NCBI RefSeq assembly: GCF_001280435.1
Contig: NZ_LBIP01000013.1
Coordinates: forward strand, 1,736,001 to 1,800,000
Source: Mangrovimonas xylaniphaga
GTDB taxonomy: Bacteria > Bacteroidota > Bacteroidia > Flavobacteriales > Flavobacteriaceae
DNA: 64,000 nt
Direction of reading: 5' to 3'
Shown: piece after piece, positions 16,431 to 25,221 of the stretch
How the letters are laid out: every line of letters begins with the position of its first letter
Numbering within the stretch: position 1 is the stretch's first letter
The notes under the pieces: generated by a model
Database searches by the model: none
What the model was told of the DNA's origin: nothing
What the model saw: the letters and a program-made list of their open reading frames with translations, nothing else
Made by a program: the position numbers and the translations under genes

Positions 16431-16585
16431 AAACTGTAGATATTTGAATTTTTTGCAAAAGTAATAAGAATATAGTGTCCGAAAAATAGAATATTGAAAT
16501 ATATGTGTGCTTTAACATAAGTACTCTGAAGATTAGATTCGCTATATTTGTGACCTGATTTTAATTAGGTTAATAGCTACGAAAT

Positions 16586-17113
16586 ATGCAAATTCTAAAA
16601 ACAGCCTTGTTGGGCTGCACTGTTTTTCTGGCGGTTTCCTGCGGAGGCGATTCTGAAACGCAAACCGTGATTGTAAACGAGACGAAGGTAGACCCCAACC
16701 AAATTACTTCCAAGGATATTGAAGCTCTTGATTTTACCGATTATATGCTCAATTCCAGTTCGCAGACCAAAGTGGCCGATTGGGAAAAATTACACGAATT
16801 GAATACCCAAGCCGACTTCCTGAAAAAAGGAGACTTATCGTTTTTTGCTGGTTCAGATTCTATTGTGAAGGTATTTGTAGGAGAGTTTAAGGCAGGAATT
16901 CCTGAGTCAGTAAAGACCAATGTGATCCAGGCAAGGGTGACTGCTTTGGAGACAAAACTATTAAAGTTGAACGGTGCTACCGAATTGGATAATGTGTCCA
17001 AGAAAGAGTTGCTTCAGGATATCAAGGAATTTTTGGAAGCCTTGGCTAATCTTAATCTTCAAATCAACAAAAAATTTGAAAAGGATGCCAATAACGTGGG
17101 CAGACCTGAGTAA
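16586..17113 (+). CDS. Putative lipoprotein of unknown function
   Basis: The 175-aa protein has a lipobox (ALLGCTVFLAVSC), with the mature N-terminus at about Cys19 followed by GGDSETQT. The rest is mainly helical, with a conserved-looking block DYMLNSSSQTKVADWEKLHELN. I do not recognise it. TATATTTG at 16543-16550 is a good -7 box about 36 bases before the start, without a clear -33 box. It is followed within 115 bases by the M13 peptidase lipoprotein gene, and co-transcription is possible. Confidence 0.65.
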   Translation: MQILKTALLGCTVFLAVSCGGDSETQTVIVNETKVDPNQITSKDIEALDFTDYMLNSSSQTKVADWEKLHELNTQADFLKKGDLSFFAGSDSIVKVFVGEFKAGIPESVKTNVIQARVTALETKLLKLNGATELDNVSKKELLQDIKEFLEALANLNLQINKKFEKDANNVGRPE

Positions 17114-17226
17114 ACTTCTGGAAGAACTTCAATTTTAACATATAAAGTTCTGTTAATATGTAACAAATGCAATTTCAAAACTTCTTATATAACTAATTTT
17201 AACCCTATTTTTTTAACTATTTATTT

Positions 17227-19296
17227 ATGAATACCAATATGAAACATGTATTGGCAGTGTCTGTACTAAGTTTGGCGGCATTTACTTCTTGTAAAGAAGA
17301 AGCCAAGGTTGGGGAGACTGCTATGGCAGAAGAAAAGGTTCCGGGAATCATTCTTGAGAATATGGACCCTTCTGTAAGCCCTAAGAATGACTTTTACAAT
17401 TATGTAAATGGTAATTGGATGAAAAATACCCAAATACCAGATGACGAAACACGATGGGGAGGGTTTACACAATTGAGAAAAGATACAAGACAAGATGTCC
17501 TTGAAATCGTGAATACTTCGAAAGAGTTGGGAACTTATGCAGAAGGAACTGACCAAAAGAAGGCGCTTTTAATTTATGAAACCGAATTGGATACAGTAGC
17601 GCGTAATGCTGCAGGAATTGCACCAATTCAACCTTTATTGGAGGCTATCAACGGTATCCAATCTTTGGCAGATATGCAAACTGTGTATGCTAAAACTACA
17701 GGTGTTGCCGCTCCTTTTGTAGGGATTGGTGCCTCTGCCGATTTGAACAACAGTTCAATGAACATTGCTTGGGTAGTACCAGGAGGTTTAGGTTTGCAAC
17801 GTGATTACTATTTAGATCAAGATGCGAAATCTCAAGAAATCCGTCAAAAATACGTAGCGCACATTGCTAGAATGTTGCAGTTCATCAACTATGATGAAGC
17901 GACTGCAAAAGCTGCTGCCGAGAAGATTTTGGCTATGGAAACCCAATTGGCAGAGCCTAGATTGGATAAAGTAGCAAGACGTGATGCTAGAAACTTTAAC
18001 AATCCTACCACTTTTGCCGATTTGCAAGCGATGACTCCTGCTATCGATTGGGCTAAGTTTGTTAAAGATATGGGGATTGAAAAGTCTCTTGATACTGTAA
18101 ACGTAATGCAGCCTAAGTACATGGCTGCTGTTCAAAACTTCTTGACGACTACTTCTATTGAAGATATCAAAACTTTGATGGTTTGGGAAACTTTAGATGG
18201 TTTGGCTGGGTATTTAACTACCGGAATTGAAAGAGCTAACTGGGAGTTTTACGAGCAAACGTTGAATGGTGCCAAGCAAATGCAACCAGCTGACGAGCGT
18301 GCTTTGGGTACTGTAGACCGCGCTGCTGGTGAAGCTGTAGGGAAATTGTATGTAGATGCCAAGTTTCCACCAGAAGCTAAGGCGAAAGCTGAAGATATGA
18401 TCCGTAACGTGATTACTGCCTTCCAAAACAGAATTACAGCTTTGGATTGGATGTCTGCCGAAACTAAGGAAAAAGCAGTTGAAAAATTGGGTAAAATGAC
18501 CATTAAGATTGCTTATCCAGATGAGTGGGAAGACTATTCTAAAATGGCCGTTAAAGAAGGTAATGGTTATTTCCAAAACATGATGGCTGTTGCAGATTGG
18601 TCTAATCAAAAGAATCTTTCTGAAATTGGAGAGCCTGTAGATAAGAAAGAATGGGGAATGTCACCACAAACAGTGAATGCATACTTCAACCCAATGAACA
18701 ACGAAATTGTGTTCCCTGCGGCTATCTTGCAACCACCTTTCTATAATTTTGATGCTGATGATGCTGTAAACTACGGTGGTATTGGAGCTGTAATTGGTCA
18801 CGAAATTTCTCACTCTTTTGATGATTCTGGATCACGTTTCGATGGTGACGGAAACCTTAAAAACTGGTGGACAGAGCAAGACTTGGAAGAGTTTACTAAG
18901 CGTGGTAACCAATTGGCAGAGCAATATAGTGCTATCGAAGTCTTGGACAGCGTGTACATTAACGGTGCCTTTACTCTTGGTGAAAACATTGGAGATTTAG
19001 GTGGTGTATTGGGAGCTTATGATGCCCTTCAATTGGATATCGAAAAGAATGGTAGACCAGAGAACATTGACGGATTTACTCCAGAGCAACGTTTCTTCAT
19101 GTCTTGGGCTACAGTTTGGAGAACTTTAATGAGAGAAGATGCTTTGAGAACTCGTATCAAAACAGATACGCATTCTCCAGGTCAAGTAAGAGCTACACAG
19201 CCATTGAAAAACATCGATGCGTTTTACGAAGCTTTCGATATCAAAGAAGGTGACCCAATGTACGTGGCACCAGAAGATCGTGTAAGAATTTGGTAA
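17227..19296 (+). CDS. M13 (neprilysin/PepO) family metallopeptidase, lipoprotein
   Basis: The 689-aa protein has a lipoprotein signal (AVSVLSLAAFTSCKEE; an alternative ATG at 17239 removes four residues). The N-terminal M13 domain (about 45-430) and catalytic domain follow. The zinc site is HEISH (His525, Glu526, His529), with the third ligand in ENIGDLGG (Glu586). The C-terminal signature SPGQVRATQPLKN...FYEAFDI...EDRVRIW is complete. M13 enzymes cleave oligopeptides on the outer face of membranes or in the periplasm. The length fits the family, and a strong terminator follows at 19321. Confidence 0.92.
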   Translation: MNTNMKHVLAVSVLSLAAFTSCKEEAKVGETAMAEEKVPGIILENMDPSVSPKNDFYNYVNGNWMKNTQIPDDETRWGGFTQLRKDTRQDVLEIVNTSKELGTYAEGTDQKKALLIYETELDTVARNAAGIAPIQPLLEAINGIQSLADMQTVYAKTTGVAAPFVGIGASADLNNSSMNIAWVVPGGLGLQRDYYLDQDAKSQEIRQKYVAHIARMLQFINYDEATAKAAAEKILAMETQLAEPRLDKVARRDARNFNNPTTFADLQAMTPAIDWAKFVKDMGIEKSLDTVNVMQPKYMAAVQNFLTTTSIEDIKTLMVWETLDGLAGYLTTGIERANWEFYEQTLNGAKQMQPADERALGTVDRAAGEAVGKLYVDAKFPPEAKAKAEDMIRNVITAFQNRITALDWMSAETKEKAVEKLGKMTIKIAYPDEWEDYSKMAVKEGNGYFQNMMAVADWSNQKNLSEIGEPVDKKEWGMSPQTVNAYFNPMNNEIVFPAAILQPPFYNFDADDAVNYGGIGAVIGHEISHSFDDSGSRFDGDGNLKNWWTEQDLEEFTKRGNQLAEQYSAIEVLDSVYINGAFTLGENIGDLGGVLGAYDALQLDIEKNGRPENIDGFTPEQRFFMSWATVWRTLMREDALRTRIKTDTHSPGQVRATQPLKNIDAFYEAFDIKEGDPMYVAPEDRVRIW

Positions 19297-19320
19297 GACG
19301 AAAGTCAAGCAAAGTTTTAT

Positions 19321-19354
19321 AAAAAAGGCGTTGGGATGTTCCAACGCCTTTTTT
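19321..19354 (+). terminator. Strong intrinsic terminator of the M13 peptidase gene
   Basis: A perfect 14-bp stem (19321-19334 with 19341-19354) closes a 6-nt loop and ends in a T tract. The A tract on the other side would also let it work on the minus strand. Confidence 0.9.
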
Positions 19355-19375
19355 GTTTTATTATAATTCGAACAT

Positions 19376-19420
19376 GTCAGATCGAGTGAAATTCTTGTAA
19401 AGGATTTTGTATCGAGAACT
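19376..19420 (-). repeat. REP-like element, 45-bp subtype, copy 1
   Basis: It reads GTCAGATCGAGTGAAATTCT... on the plus strand and ends TATCGAGAACT. The centre folds as a small AAATTCTT/AGGATTTT hairpin. It is almost identical to 20444-20488 and related to 53788-53832. Placed back to back with a 53-bp element in the opposite orientation. Confidence 0.75.
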
Positions 19421-19438
19421 AAGGAATGAATCTCCAAG

Positions 19439-19491
19439 ACTTCTCGATACCGTTGTTCTTCATTCCATTCCGAACACCTACTCGAAGTGAC
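19439..19491 (+). repeat. REP-like element, 53-bp subtype, copy 1
   Basis: It begins ACTTCTCGATAC and ends ACTCGAAGTGAC, so ACTTC and GAAGT can pair. It shares its two ends with the 45-bp subtype but has a different centre. Other copies are at 20349-20401, 470-522 of the 52-kb block, and 53691-53743. Confidence 0.75.
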
Positions 19492-19503
19492 TATAGGTTA
19501 TTT

Positions 19504-19537
19504 GTCATTACAACGAGGATTCGACGAAGTCAATGAC
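19504..19537. repeat. Short inverted-repeat element with GTCATT/AATGAC ends
   Basis: The 34-bp segment has the same terminal hexamers as the 96-bp elements and similar inner words (CGACGAAG). It may be an internally deleted derivative, though it is too short to be sure. Confidence 0.4.
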
Positions 19538-19555
19538 AAAGCGAGTTTCTCCTTC

Positions 19556-20242
19556 TTACGACTTCGGCTGTCTAGATAACAAGGCGTCCTTGGCCAATTG
19601 GGCCAATTTAAAACTTGGGTCTACTACCAAAGCGTGGTTTAACAAAGCAAGAGCACTTTCAACATTTTCATCTTTATTTTCATTGAATACCAAAATGCCT
19701 TTTAGGTATAAAAACCCTGCTTTTAAAGAAGCTTGGTAAGGTGGCTGAGATTCGTAATAGGTGCGTTTCATATCATCTGTGGCATTAGCCAATCCGTATT
19801 CTACACTGGTTTTTGCACCTGCGAGATCCTGAACCTGCATTTTAAGGTCGGCAATTTCATAAGCCAAATATGGATTAGGCTCTTTAGCAAATAAGACTTC
19901 ATAGTGTTCTAAGGCACGCTGTGGTTGGTTGATGGCTTTAAGGGCAATGGCCTTTACTTCGGTGTTGAGGTTGGAATCGTTTTGGTTTTTATCAATTCCA
20001 ATAGTGTTTAAAGCTTCCATATAGCGTCCCTCGGACACGTAAATGTAGGCAAGGGTGTCTTTGCGGGATTGGGTAGGCTTGAGCACGTCCAAATGCGTTA
20101 GGGCGTTAATCACACCTTGCACATCCCCATGTTCTTTCATTTGTTTATAATAGGCTTCGAAGTGTTTGGTAAGTTCGGTGTTGGTTTGGGCATTTAGGCC
20201 AAAACTCGCCAATGCCAAGACCATAAAAAATCGTTTTTTCAT
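19556..20242 (-). CDS. Secreted TPR protein
   Basis: The 228-aa protein has a signal peptide (MKKRFFMVLALASFGLNAQ) and about four TPR-like helical pairs (for example LAYIYVSEGRYMEALNTIG and PQRALEHYEVLFAKEPNPYLAYEIADLKMQ). This type is common in Bacteroidetes periplasm as a protein-interaction scaffold. Its C-terminal codons run into the repeat-rich intergenic DNA between it and the M13 gene. No partner is evident, and it appears monocistronic. Confidence 0.8.
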   Translation of the reverse strand: MKKRFFMVLALASFGLNAQTNTELTKHFEAYYKQMKEHGDVQGVINALTHLDVLKPTQSRKDTLAYIYVSEGRYMEALNTIGIDKNQNDSNLNTEVKAIALKAINQPQRALEHYEVLFAKEPNPYLAYEIADLKMQVQDLAGAKTSVEYGLANATDDMKRTYYESQPPYQASLKAGFLYLKGILVFNENKDENVESALALLNHALVVDPSFKLAQLAKDALLSRQPKS

Positions 20243-20348
20243 AGTTTCAAAGTTTAGGTTCTAAATCTATAAAAATTCAAAGGATATTCTCTTAAAGAGA
20301 TGCTAATAATTTAAGGTTTGTTTGAGGGTTATATGTAAGTTTAAATGA

Positions 20349-20401
20349 CTTCTCGATACGATTGTTCAGCATTTTCATGCCGACCAACCACTCGAAGTGA
20401 T
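20349..20401 (+). repeat. REP-like element, 53-bp subtype, copy 2
   Basis: Same ends as 19439-19491. The flanking sequence TATAGGTTATT after the element is also shared with copy 1, so the duplicated unit may be slightly longer than 53 bp. Confidence 0.7.
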
Positions 20402-20443
20402 TATAGGTTATTCCTATGTGATTTTAAATGATTTGGAGAAACG

Positions 20444-20488
20444 TCAGTTCGAGTGAAATTCTTGAAAAGAATTTTGTATCGAGAACTA
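20444..20488 (-). repeat. REP-like element, 45-bp subtype, copy 2
   Basis: It differs from 19376-19420 at only a few positions. The central hairpin AATTCTT-GAA-AAGAATT is perfect here, and some changes relative to copy 1 keep the pairing. Confidence 0.75.
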
Positions 20489-20533
20489 TTGCTAAGAACA
20501 TAATCTATCTTACTATTGAATACTGACTACAAA

Positions 20534-20564
20534 AAAAAGGGCAGCCAATTAGGCTGCCCTTTTT
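20534..20564 (-). terminator. Terminator of the first T9SS gene pair
   Basis: A 13-bp stem (20534-20546 with 20552-20564) around loop AATTA with A and T tracts on both sides. It follows the small membrane-protein gene on the minus strand. A near-copy stands at the same place in the paralogous locus (22475-22504). Confidence 0.85.
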
Positions 20565-20585
20565 AAAAAGAGTTTTTTGAGGGGC

Positions 20586-20681
20586 TTATTTTACATACCA
20601 TAAAAATATAGATAGGCTTAAGGCTAGATATAATACAATTAGAAATAGCTGTAACCTGTATTTATAGATGTTTTTGCCCAT
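20586..20681 (-). CDS. Conserved 31-aa single-pass membrane protein (small ORF)
   Basis: The frame ATG...TAA encodes 31 residues starting MGKNIYKYRLQLFLIVLY and ending FLWYVK. A short basic, aromatic N-terminus precedes one transmembrane helix of about 20 residues, so a positive-inside orientation is expected. It begins 7 nt after the stop of the T9SS gene and is preceded by AAAGAG near the end of that gene, so coupling is likely. A paralogue at 22521-22616 has the same length, position and 28 of 31 identical residues. The codon differences are mostly silent (seven synonymous, three replacing), which argues that the peptide is made and selected. I know no named family. Role is unknown; a link to surface-protein export or tuning of a membrane enzyme is only a guess. 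Confidence 0.75.
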   Translation of the reverse strand: MGKNIYKYRLQLFLIVLYLALSLSIFLWYVK

Positions 20682-20688
20682 AGACTAA

Positions 20689-22206
20689 CTACTCTTTAAT
20701 AATCTTGATGGTTTTCTCTGCTCCGTCAATGTTCACTTTGGCAAAGTAGATGCCGTTTGGTAAGGCACTCATGTTTACGGTTGACATAGTGTTGTTACCT
20801 GCAGTTGCCAATACTTTTTGACCTACTACATTGTAGATAGCAACAGATGAAATCATGTTTGGAGACTCAAACGTCAAACTGTTTTTAACCGGGTTTGGAT
20901 AGTATCTAAAGCCTTCAAAGTTTACTTCTGCATTGGTCAGTGAATTTTGAGTGATTTCCAAAGTGTAGGTAAATGTTTGAGTAGAATTAGAGCCGCTTAT
21001 AACTATGTAATAGGTGTTTCCTGCGTAAAGAAGAAGATCTTCAAAAGATCTATTTGTGATGCCAAATGATCCTTCATAGGCTAAACAGTTTGTAGCCGCG
21101 TCTACACAGCCTTCTACGACGGATAAAGAGGTTCCATTGCTATTGATATCTAGTAAGTTTACATTAATAGATATGTCATTAGAAGGGGTGATTTCGTAAA
21201 AAACATCTTTCCCTTTCATGTAAGTGGCTGTACAGGGACTTGTATTATATGTGTTTTCATAATTGTCTGTATTGTCAGATGTACTATAAGGGAATGTGTT
21301 GACTATATGTGCATTGTCACAAGAGGCTCCCACAGCCGGTTGAGCTCTAGTGGTAAAAGTTTGAGCGGTACATTCTGTTGCCGATCCAAAAGCATTATAA
21401 GGCGTGATCAATACATAATAAGTGGTTGAGTATTCCAAAGTATTTGGAAGAGTGAATTCAGTACTGTTGCCTACGTCGGTGCTTGCTACAAAGGTGTAGT
21501 CCTCTGAGGTTAGGCCAATTGCTATGTTATAACCAGAGGGAAGGCCTGAGGCAGAATTCCAAGAGATAGTTGGCATTGAGATGGCAACGTTGGTTGTCTC
21601 AGAAGTTAAAGCACTGTCACAATTAGGGGTTTCAATAGCTGTCTGTAAAATAGATAAGTCATCAATAACTGCATAGACATAATAAGAACTTCCGCGATTT
21701 ACTAAGTTGAATGATCCTCTAAATTGAAAATCGACTCCTTCAGGTAAGTTGGAGGCATCAATGGTGTAAGAGGCTGCATGGCATGTTCCGTCATAGGTGT
21801 AGTTGTTGTCATCAATGCTGCCAATAGTTGTCCAATCTGTGCCATTTGTGGTGTATTCAAAAACAAAGGTGCCCCAGTTTTCTTCAGGTGCTTGGTATTC
21901 ATAGGAAGTTGATAGTCCAACTATTTTATAATTAAAATTAATTTCGGCATTTGTACCATTGCTGACTCCAGGTAAATTTTTTGTGGTAAACGTTTTTGTG
22001 GATGCACTATTGGCAAGTGTGTAAAATGATCTACTCCCACAACGGATGTTACTCGAATTGGTAGCAGTGCTTGTGGTTTCAAAATCGCCATTCCAACCAG
22101 ACGGAAGATTACCGGTGGAGTATGACTCGAAATCTTCATAAATGTCAATTTGTGAGTAGGTGATCATGCTTGTAAGTAGCATGAAGACAAGAGTAATTTT
22201 TTTCAT
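20689..22206 (-). CDS. Secreted adhesin-like protein with FN3 and T9SS type A sorting domain
   Basis: The 505-aa protein has a signal peptide (MKKITLVFMLLTSMITYSQ) and an N-terminal jelly-roll-like domain (about 20-195). An FN3-like domain follows (about 197-290; SWNSASGLPSGYNIAIG, YSTTYYVLITPYNAFGSATEC). Next is a second beta domain beginning GASCDNAHIV, and the C-terminal sorting domain with GFRYYPNPVKNSLTFESP and KTIKIIKE. It is a paralogue of the next gene upstream, which adds more domains. T9SS should deliver it to the cell surface. The upstream region contains a TTAAC-N6-TTAAC site 212 bp before the start. The ligand is unknown. Confidence 0.9.
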   Translation of the reverse strand: MKKITLVFMLLTSMITYSQIDIYEDFESYSTGNLPSGWNGDFETTSTATNSSNIRCGSRSFYTLANSASTKTFTTKNLPGVSNGTNAEINFNYKIVGLSTSYEYQAPEENWGTFVFEYTTNGTDWTTIGSIDDNNYTYDGTCHAASYTIDASNLPEGVDFQFRGSFNLVNRGSSYYVYAVIDDLSILQTAIETPNCDSALTSETTNVAISMPTISWNSASGLPSGYNIAIGLTSEDYTFVASTDVGNSTEFTLPNTLEYSTTYYVLITPYNAFGSATECTAQTFTTRAQPAVGASCDNAHIVNTFPYSTSDNTDNYENTYNTSPCTATYMKGKDVFYEITPSNDISINVNLLDINSNGTSLSVVEGCVDAATNCLAYEGSFGITNRSFEDLLLYAGNTYYIVISGSNSTQTFTYTLEITQNSLTNAEVNFEGFRYYPNPVKNSLTFESPNMISSVAIYNVVGQKVLATAGNNTMSTVNMSALPNGIYFAKVNIDGAEKTIKIIKE

Positions 22207-22474
22207 TAGTAAATTGTTAAAGGTTAAAAGATATAAATGGGTAGTTATTTGCGATATGATTGTAGTTGTTTGAATTTTTGGTTTAAAAGATATGGCTGTG
22301 TTATATAAATTATGAATAGTGCAATTAATGTTAGTAAAGATTAAAGTTTGTTGAACATAACAATACCATATCTAAATTATATTTTCATTCTTTTTTGGTA
22401 TAAGTTCTTAATGGTGGTTAACTTTAATTTAACCTGAAGTTTGTTTTAAATAATTGTACAATTGTTAGTGAATA
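22207..22474. promoter_or_regulatory. Upstream region of first T9SS gene with OmpR-type direct repeat
   Basis: TTAAC at 22418-22422 and 22429-22433 form a direct repeat with an 11-bp period inside GGTTAACTTTAATTTAACC. A matching site (25532-25547), in similar surrounding sequence, lies upstream of the paralogous gene, and another (27766-27781) lies before the histidine kinase gene. An 11-bp spaced direct repeat is the usual shape of OmpR/PhoB-family sites. Confidence 0.45.
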
Positions 22475-22504
22475 AAAAAGGGCAGCCAATTGGCCGCCCT
22501 TTTT
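22475..22504 (-). terminator. Terminator of the second T9SS gene pair
   Basis: AAAAAGGGCAGCC pairs with GGCCGCCCTTTTT around AATT, with one mismatch. It corresponds to 20534-20564 in the paralogous locus and ends the transcript after the small ORF. Confidence 0.85.
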
Positions 22505-22520
22505 CAAAGAGAGTGAGAAA

Positions 22521-22616
22521 CTATTCTATATACCATAAAAATATGGAAAGGCTTAAGGTTAGATATAACACAATTAAAAATAACTGTAGCCTGTATTTAT
22601 AGATGTTTTTACCCAT
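22521..22616 (-). CDS. Conserved 31-aa single-pass membrane protein (small ORF), paralogue
   Basis: The frame encodes 31 residues that differ from the 20586-20681 product only at three positions (Ala to Thr in the helix, and Val-Lys to Ile-Glu at the end). It starts 7 nt after the upstream T9SS gene, exactly as in the other copy, with AAAGAG before the stop of that gene. It has the same basic Tyr-rich N-terminus and one hydrophobic helix ending FLWYIE. Keeping an open frame while many third positions change supports a real protein. It is followed by the terminator at 22475-22504. Function unknown. Confidence 0.75.
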   Translation of the reverse strand: MGKNIYKYRLQLFLIVLYLTLSLSIFLWYIE

Positions 22617-22623
22617 GTATTAA

Positions 22624-25221
22624 TTACTCTTTAATGATTTTAATAGTTTTCTCTGCTCCGTCAATGTTCACCTTAGCAAAGTAAATGCCGTTTGGTAAAG
22701 CACTCATGTTTACTGTAGACATGGTGTTGTTGCCTGCAGTAGCCAATACTTTTTGACCTACTACATTATAGATAGCTACAGAAGAAATCACGTTTGGAGA
22801 CTCAAAGGTCAACGTATTTTTAACTGGGTTTGGATAGTATCTAAATCCTTCAAAGTTTACCTCTGCATTGCTCAAAGTAGCATCTGGGTAGATGAAGAAT
22901 GAGAAGGTGGCAATTTCACTATTACTGTTTGAGTTAACATCTATTAAATAGGTAGTTCCAGCAACAAGGTCTACATCTGAATTTCCTTGTATTTGACAGC
23001 TTGAAGTTACTCTGTTATCTGTAGATACTGAAGCACAATCTGAAGTGCTGAACATGCTGTAGAAAATGTTACTACCTGTAAGTGTAGTAAAATCAATATG
23101 GTAGGTTCCTGTATATTGAGGGGTGAAGCTATACCATACATCCTCGTAGTACGATGATAAACCTGAACCACAATTTGCCATTTCAAGAGAATAATAAGCG
23201 TTTTCATGTGTGCCGGTAATGGTGTTGCTGCCGCTAGCATCAGATTCCGTTATTACTTGAGCTGCGCTACATTCGTCGTTTGCAACAGCATCAGGCATTT
23301 TATAAACACAAAGGGTAAAATCCATTCCAGGAATTGTGGAGGCTGTAATACTTTGTACAGGAATATAATATTGTGTTCCTGCTGACAATAGGCGGATAAC
23401 AGAGTATGAAGAACCGCAGGTCCCTACAGATGTGAATTCAGTATCGCAACTACCGCTTAAAACAGAAATTCTATTAGAACTTACATCGGTAGTAACAACA
23501 AATTGGTAATAACCATCTTCTGACGGAGTAAAGGTATACCAAACATCTTGATAACTAGAATAGCATACGTCTTGAGTTGAATCTGTAGCTTCATAGGTGT
23601 AACCAGACACAGAGTTGTCGCAGTTTTCATCTGTAGAAAGCGTTAAGGCAATGGCATTGGCGCATTCATCATTAACTGGAGGACAGTAATAAGTAATAGA
23701 CTCAGTAATGAAACATTCTTTATCAGAGGTAATGGTAAAGGATTGAGTAGAGCTGTTGTCATAAGGTCCAAAAGTTACTTGTCCTACAGCTGAAAGTGTT
23801 TGGTTTGTGTTTACACCATCACTTATGGTTAAAGTAGTAGCATCTCCAAAATACGTTACATCAACTTGAACTGAATACTGACTATTGTCACAATCTGCTA
23901 CTGGTGTTAAGGTTGCAGTTGGGTTAATACAATCATTTTTAGTGATAGAAAGATCAAACTGGGTGTTGTTTTCAGTGTAATTTTGACCAGTTGAAATAAC
24001 GATATAATAGATGTTTCCAGGAATTAATACTACATCTTCTAGAAGCAAGTTAGTGAAAAAGCCATTATCATCTTTTCCGTATCCTGTAGCGCCAGAGGCT
24101 ATACATTCTGTAGCAACATCTACACAGCTATCTAAAACATATATATTGGCTCTTTGGTTGATAATGTTGGTGAGGGCAATATCTACAGAAACATCAAATA
24201 TAGGTGCAATAGCATATACCATTTCATTACCGGCCATTGAAGAACCGCTACCAGCGTTACATGGAGCGGTGTCATAGTCATCTTCGTAGAGGTTTAGACT
24301 TACTCCAGTAGCGCTAAAATCGCCAGAGTCTATGTCAATAATGATAGGGTCACTACATGCGGCACCTTGTAATGGAGCATCACGCGTTGTAAAACTTTGT
24401 ACTGCACAACCTGTGGCATCTCCTAAGGTATTGTAAGGAGTGATCAATACATAATAGGTAGTTGAGTATTCAAGGCTCTCTGGGAAGGTAAAACTTGTTG
24501 TGTTGCCTACATCTGTAGAAGCCACAAATGTATAGTCTCCTGATACTAGACCAACAGCTAGTTTGTAACCAGTAGGAATCCCTGTAGCTTTATTCCATGT
24601 AATGGTTGTGTTTTCTATAGGGACATTAGTGAGTTCAGAGCTTAGGGTAGCATCACAATTTGGAACCTCTGTTGCCGTTTGAGCTATTAATACGTTGTCC
24701 AGTGAAAAATATAGCTGATTAGAATCGTTTACTATATTAAAGGTTGCTCTAAATTGGAAATTAGTTTCTGCAGGGAGGGTAGCGGCATCAATTGTATAGG
24801 ATGCAGATTTACATGATCCATCATAGGTGAAATTGGAATCGTCAATAGTTTGAAGTGTGGTCCAATCCGTACCATTTGTACTGTAGTCTATTACTACAGA
24901 GCCCCAATTTGCTTCGGGTGCACCATATGCAGGGTAGGTAAATCTAGGATTTCTGTGTACAACATTGTAGTCATAACTAATGTTCATTTCTGTGCCGTTG
25001 GATACTTGGGTATTGGTAGTGACTACATGTGTAGTTCCTTGGATTCCATAACCGTTTAGGGTGCCAGAAGTACAAGCGCCTACGGTGGAATTGCTTATCC
25101 AAGTCCCATCGTAAGTCCAATCGGCGGGTTTCGTAGACTCATCGAAAGGCTGGTCGATAAAGACTTGTGAAAATGTAAGCGAACTGAATAACAGCAGCAT
25201 TAATAGGGTAACTTTTTTCAT
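22624..25221 (-). CDS. Large secreted multidomain protein with T9SS type A sorting domain
   Basis: The 865-aa protein has a signal peptide (ending LTFSQ), a jelly-roll-like N-terminal domain (about 20-190) and an FN3-like domain (about 195-285). Three related beta-sandwich domains open GAACSDPI, NDECANAIALTL and NDECSAAQVITE. The last two contain the conserved DVWYTFTP / DVWYSFTP core. The sorting domain (about 795-865) is nearly identical to that of the 505-aa neighbour. Such NDEC...DVWY repeats are widespread in flavobacterial surface proteins. It is likely an adhesin or polymer-binding protein. The adjacent small ORF and terminator repeat the organisation of the paralogue. Confidence 0.9.
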   Translation of the reverse strand: MKKVTLLMLLLFSSLTFSQVFIDQPFDESTKPADWTYDGTWISNSTVGACTSGTLNGYGIQGTTHVVTTNTQVSNGTEMNISYDYNVVHRNPRFTYPAYGAPEANWGSVVIDYSTNGTDWTTLQTIDDSNFTYDGSCKSASYTIDAATLPAETNFQFRATFNIVNDSNQLYFSLDNVLIAQTATEVPNCDATLSSELTNVPIENTTITWNKATGIPTGYKLAVGLVSGDYTFVASTDVGNTTSFTFPESLEYSTTYYVLITPYNTLGDATGCAVQSFTTRDAPLQGAACSDPIIIDIDSGDFSATGVSLNLYEDDYDTAPCNAGSGSSMAGNEMVYAIAPIFDVSVDIALTNIINQRANIYVLDSCVDVATECIASGATGYGKDDNGFFTNLLLEDVVLIPGNIYYIVISTGQNYTENNTQFDLSITKNDCINPTATLTPVADCDNSQYSVQVDVTYFGDATTLTISDGVNTNQTLSAVGQVTFGPYDNSSTQSFTITSDKECFITESITYYCPPVNDECANAIALTLSTDENCDNSVSGYTYEATDSTQDVCYSSYQDVWYTFTPSEDGYYQFVVTTDVSSNRISVLSGSCDTEFTSVGTCGSSYSVIRLLSAGTQYYIPVQSITASTIPGMDFTLCVYKMPDAVANDECSAAQVITESDASGSNTITGTHENAYYSLEMANCGSGLSSYYEDVWYSFTPQYTGTYHIDFTTLTGSNIFYSMFSTSDCASVSTDNRVTSSCQIQGNSDVDLVAGTTYLIDVNSNSNSEIATFSFFIYPDATLSNAEVNFEGFRYYPNPVKNTLTFESPNVISSVAIYNVVGQKVLATAGNNTMSTVNMSALPNGIYFAKVNIDGAEKTIKIIKE

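Larger units (their letters stand above)
20243..20585. other. Gene-free stretch with paired REP-like elements and a terminator
   Basis: It contains a 53-bp element (20349-20401), a 45-bp element in the opposite orientation (20444-20488) and the terminator at 20534-20564. The remaining sequence includes the promoter region of the TPR gene. I see no ORF. Confidence 0.6.
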
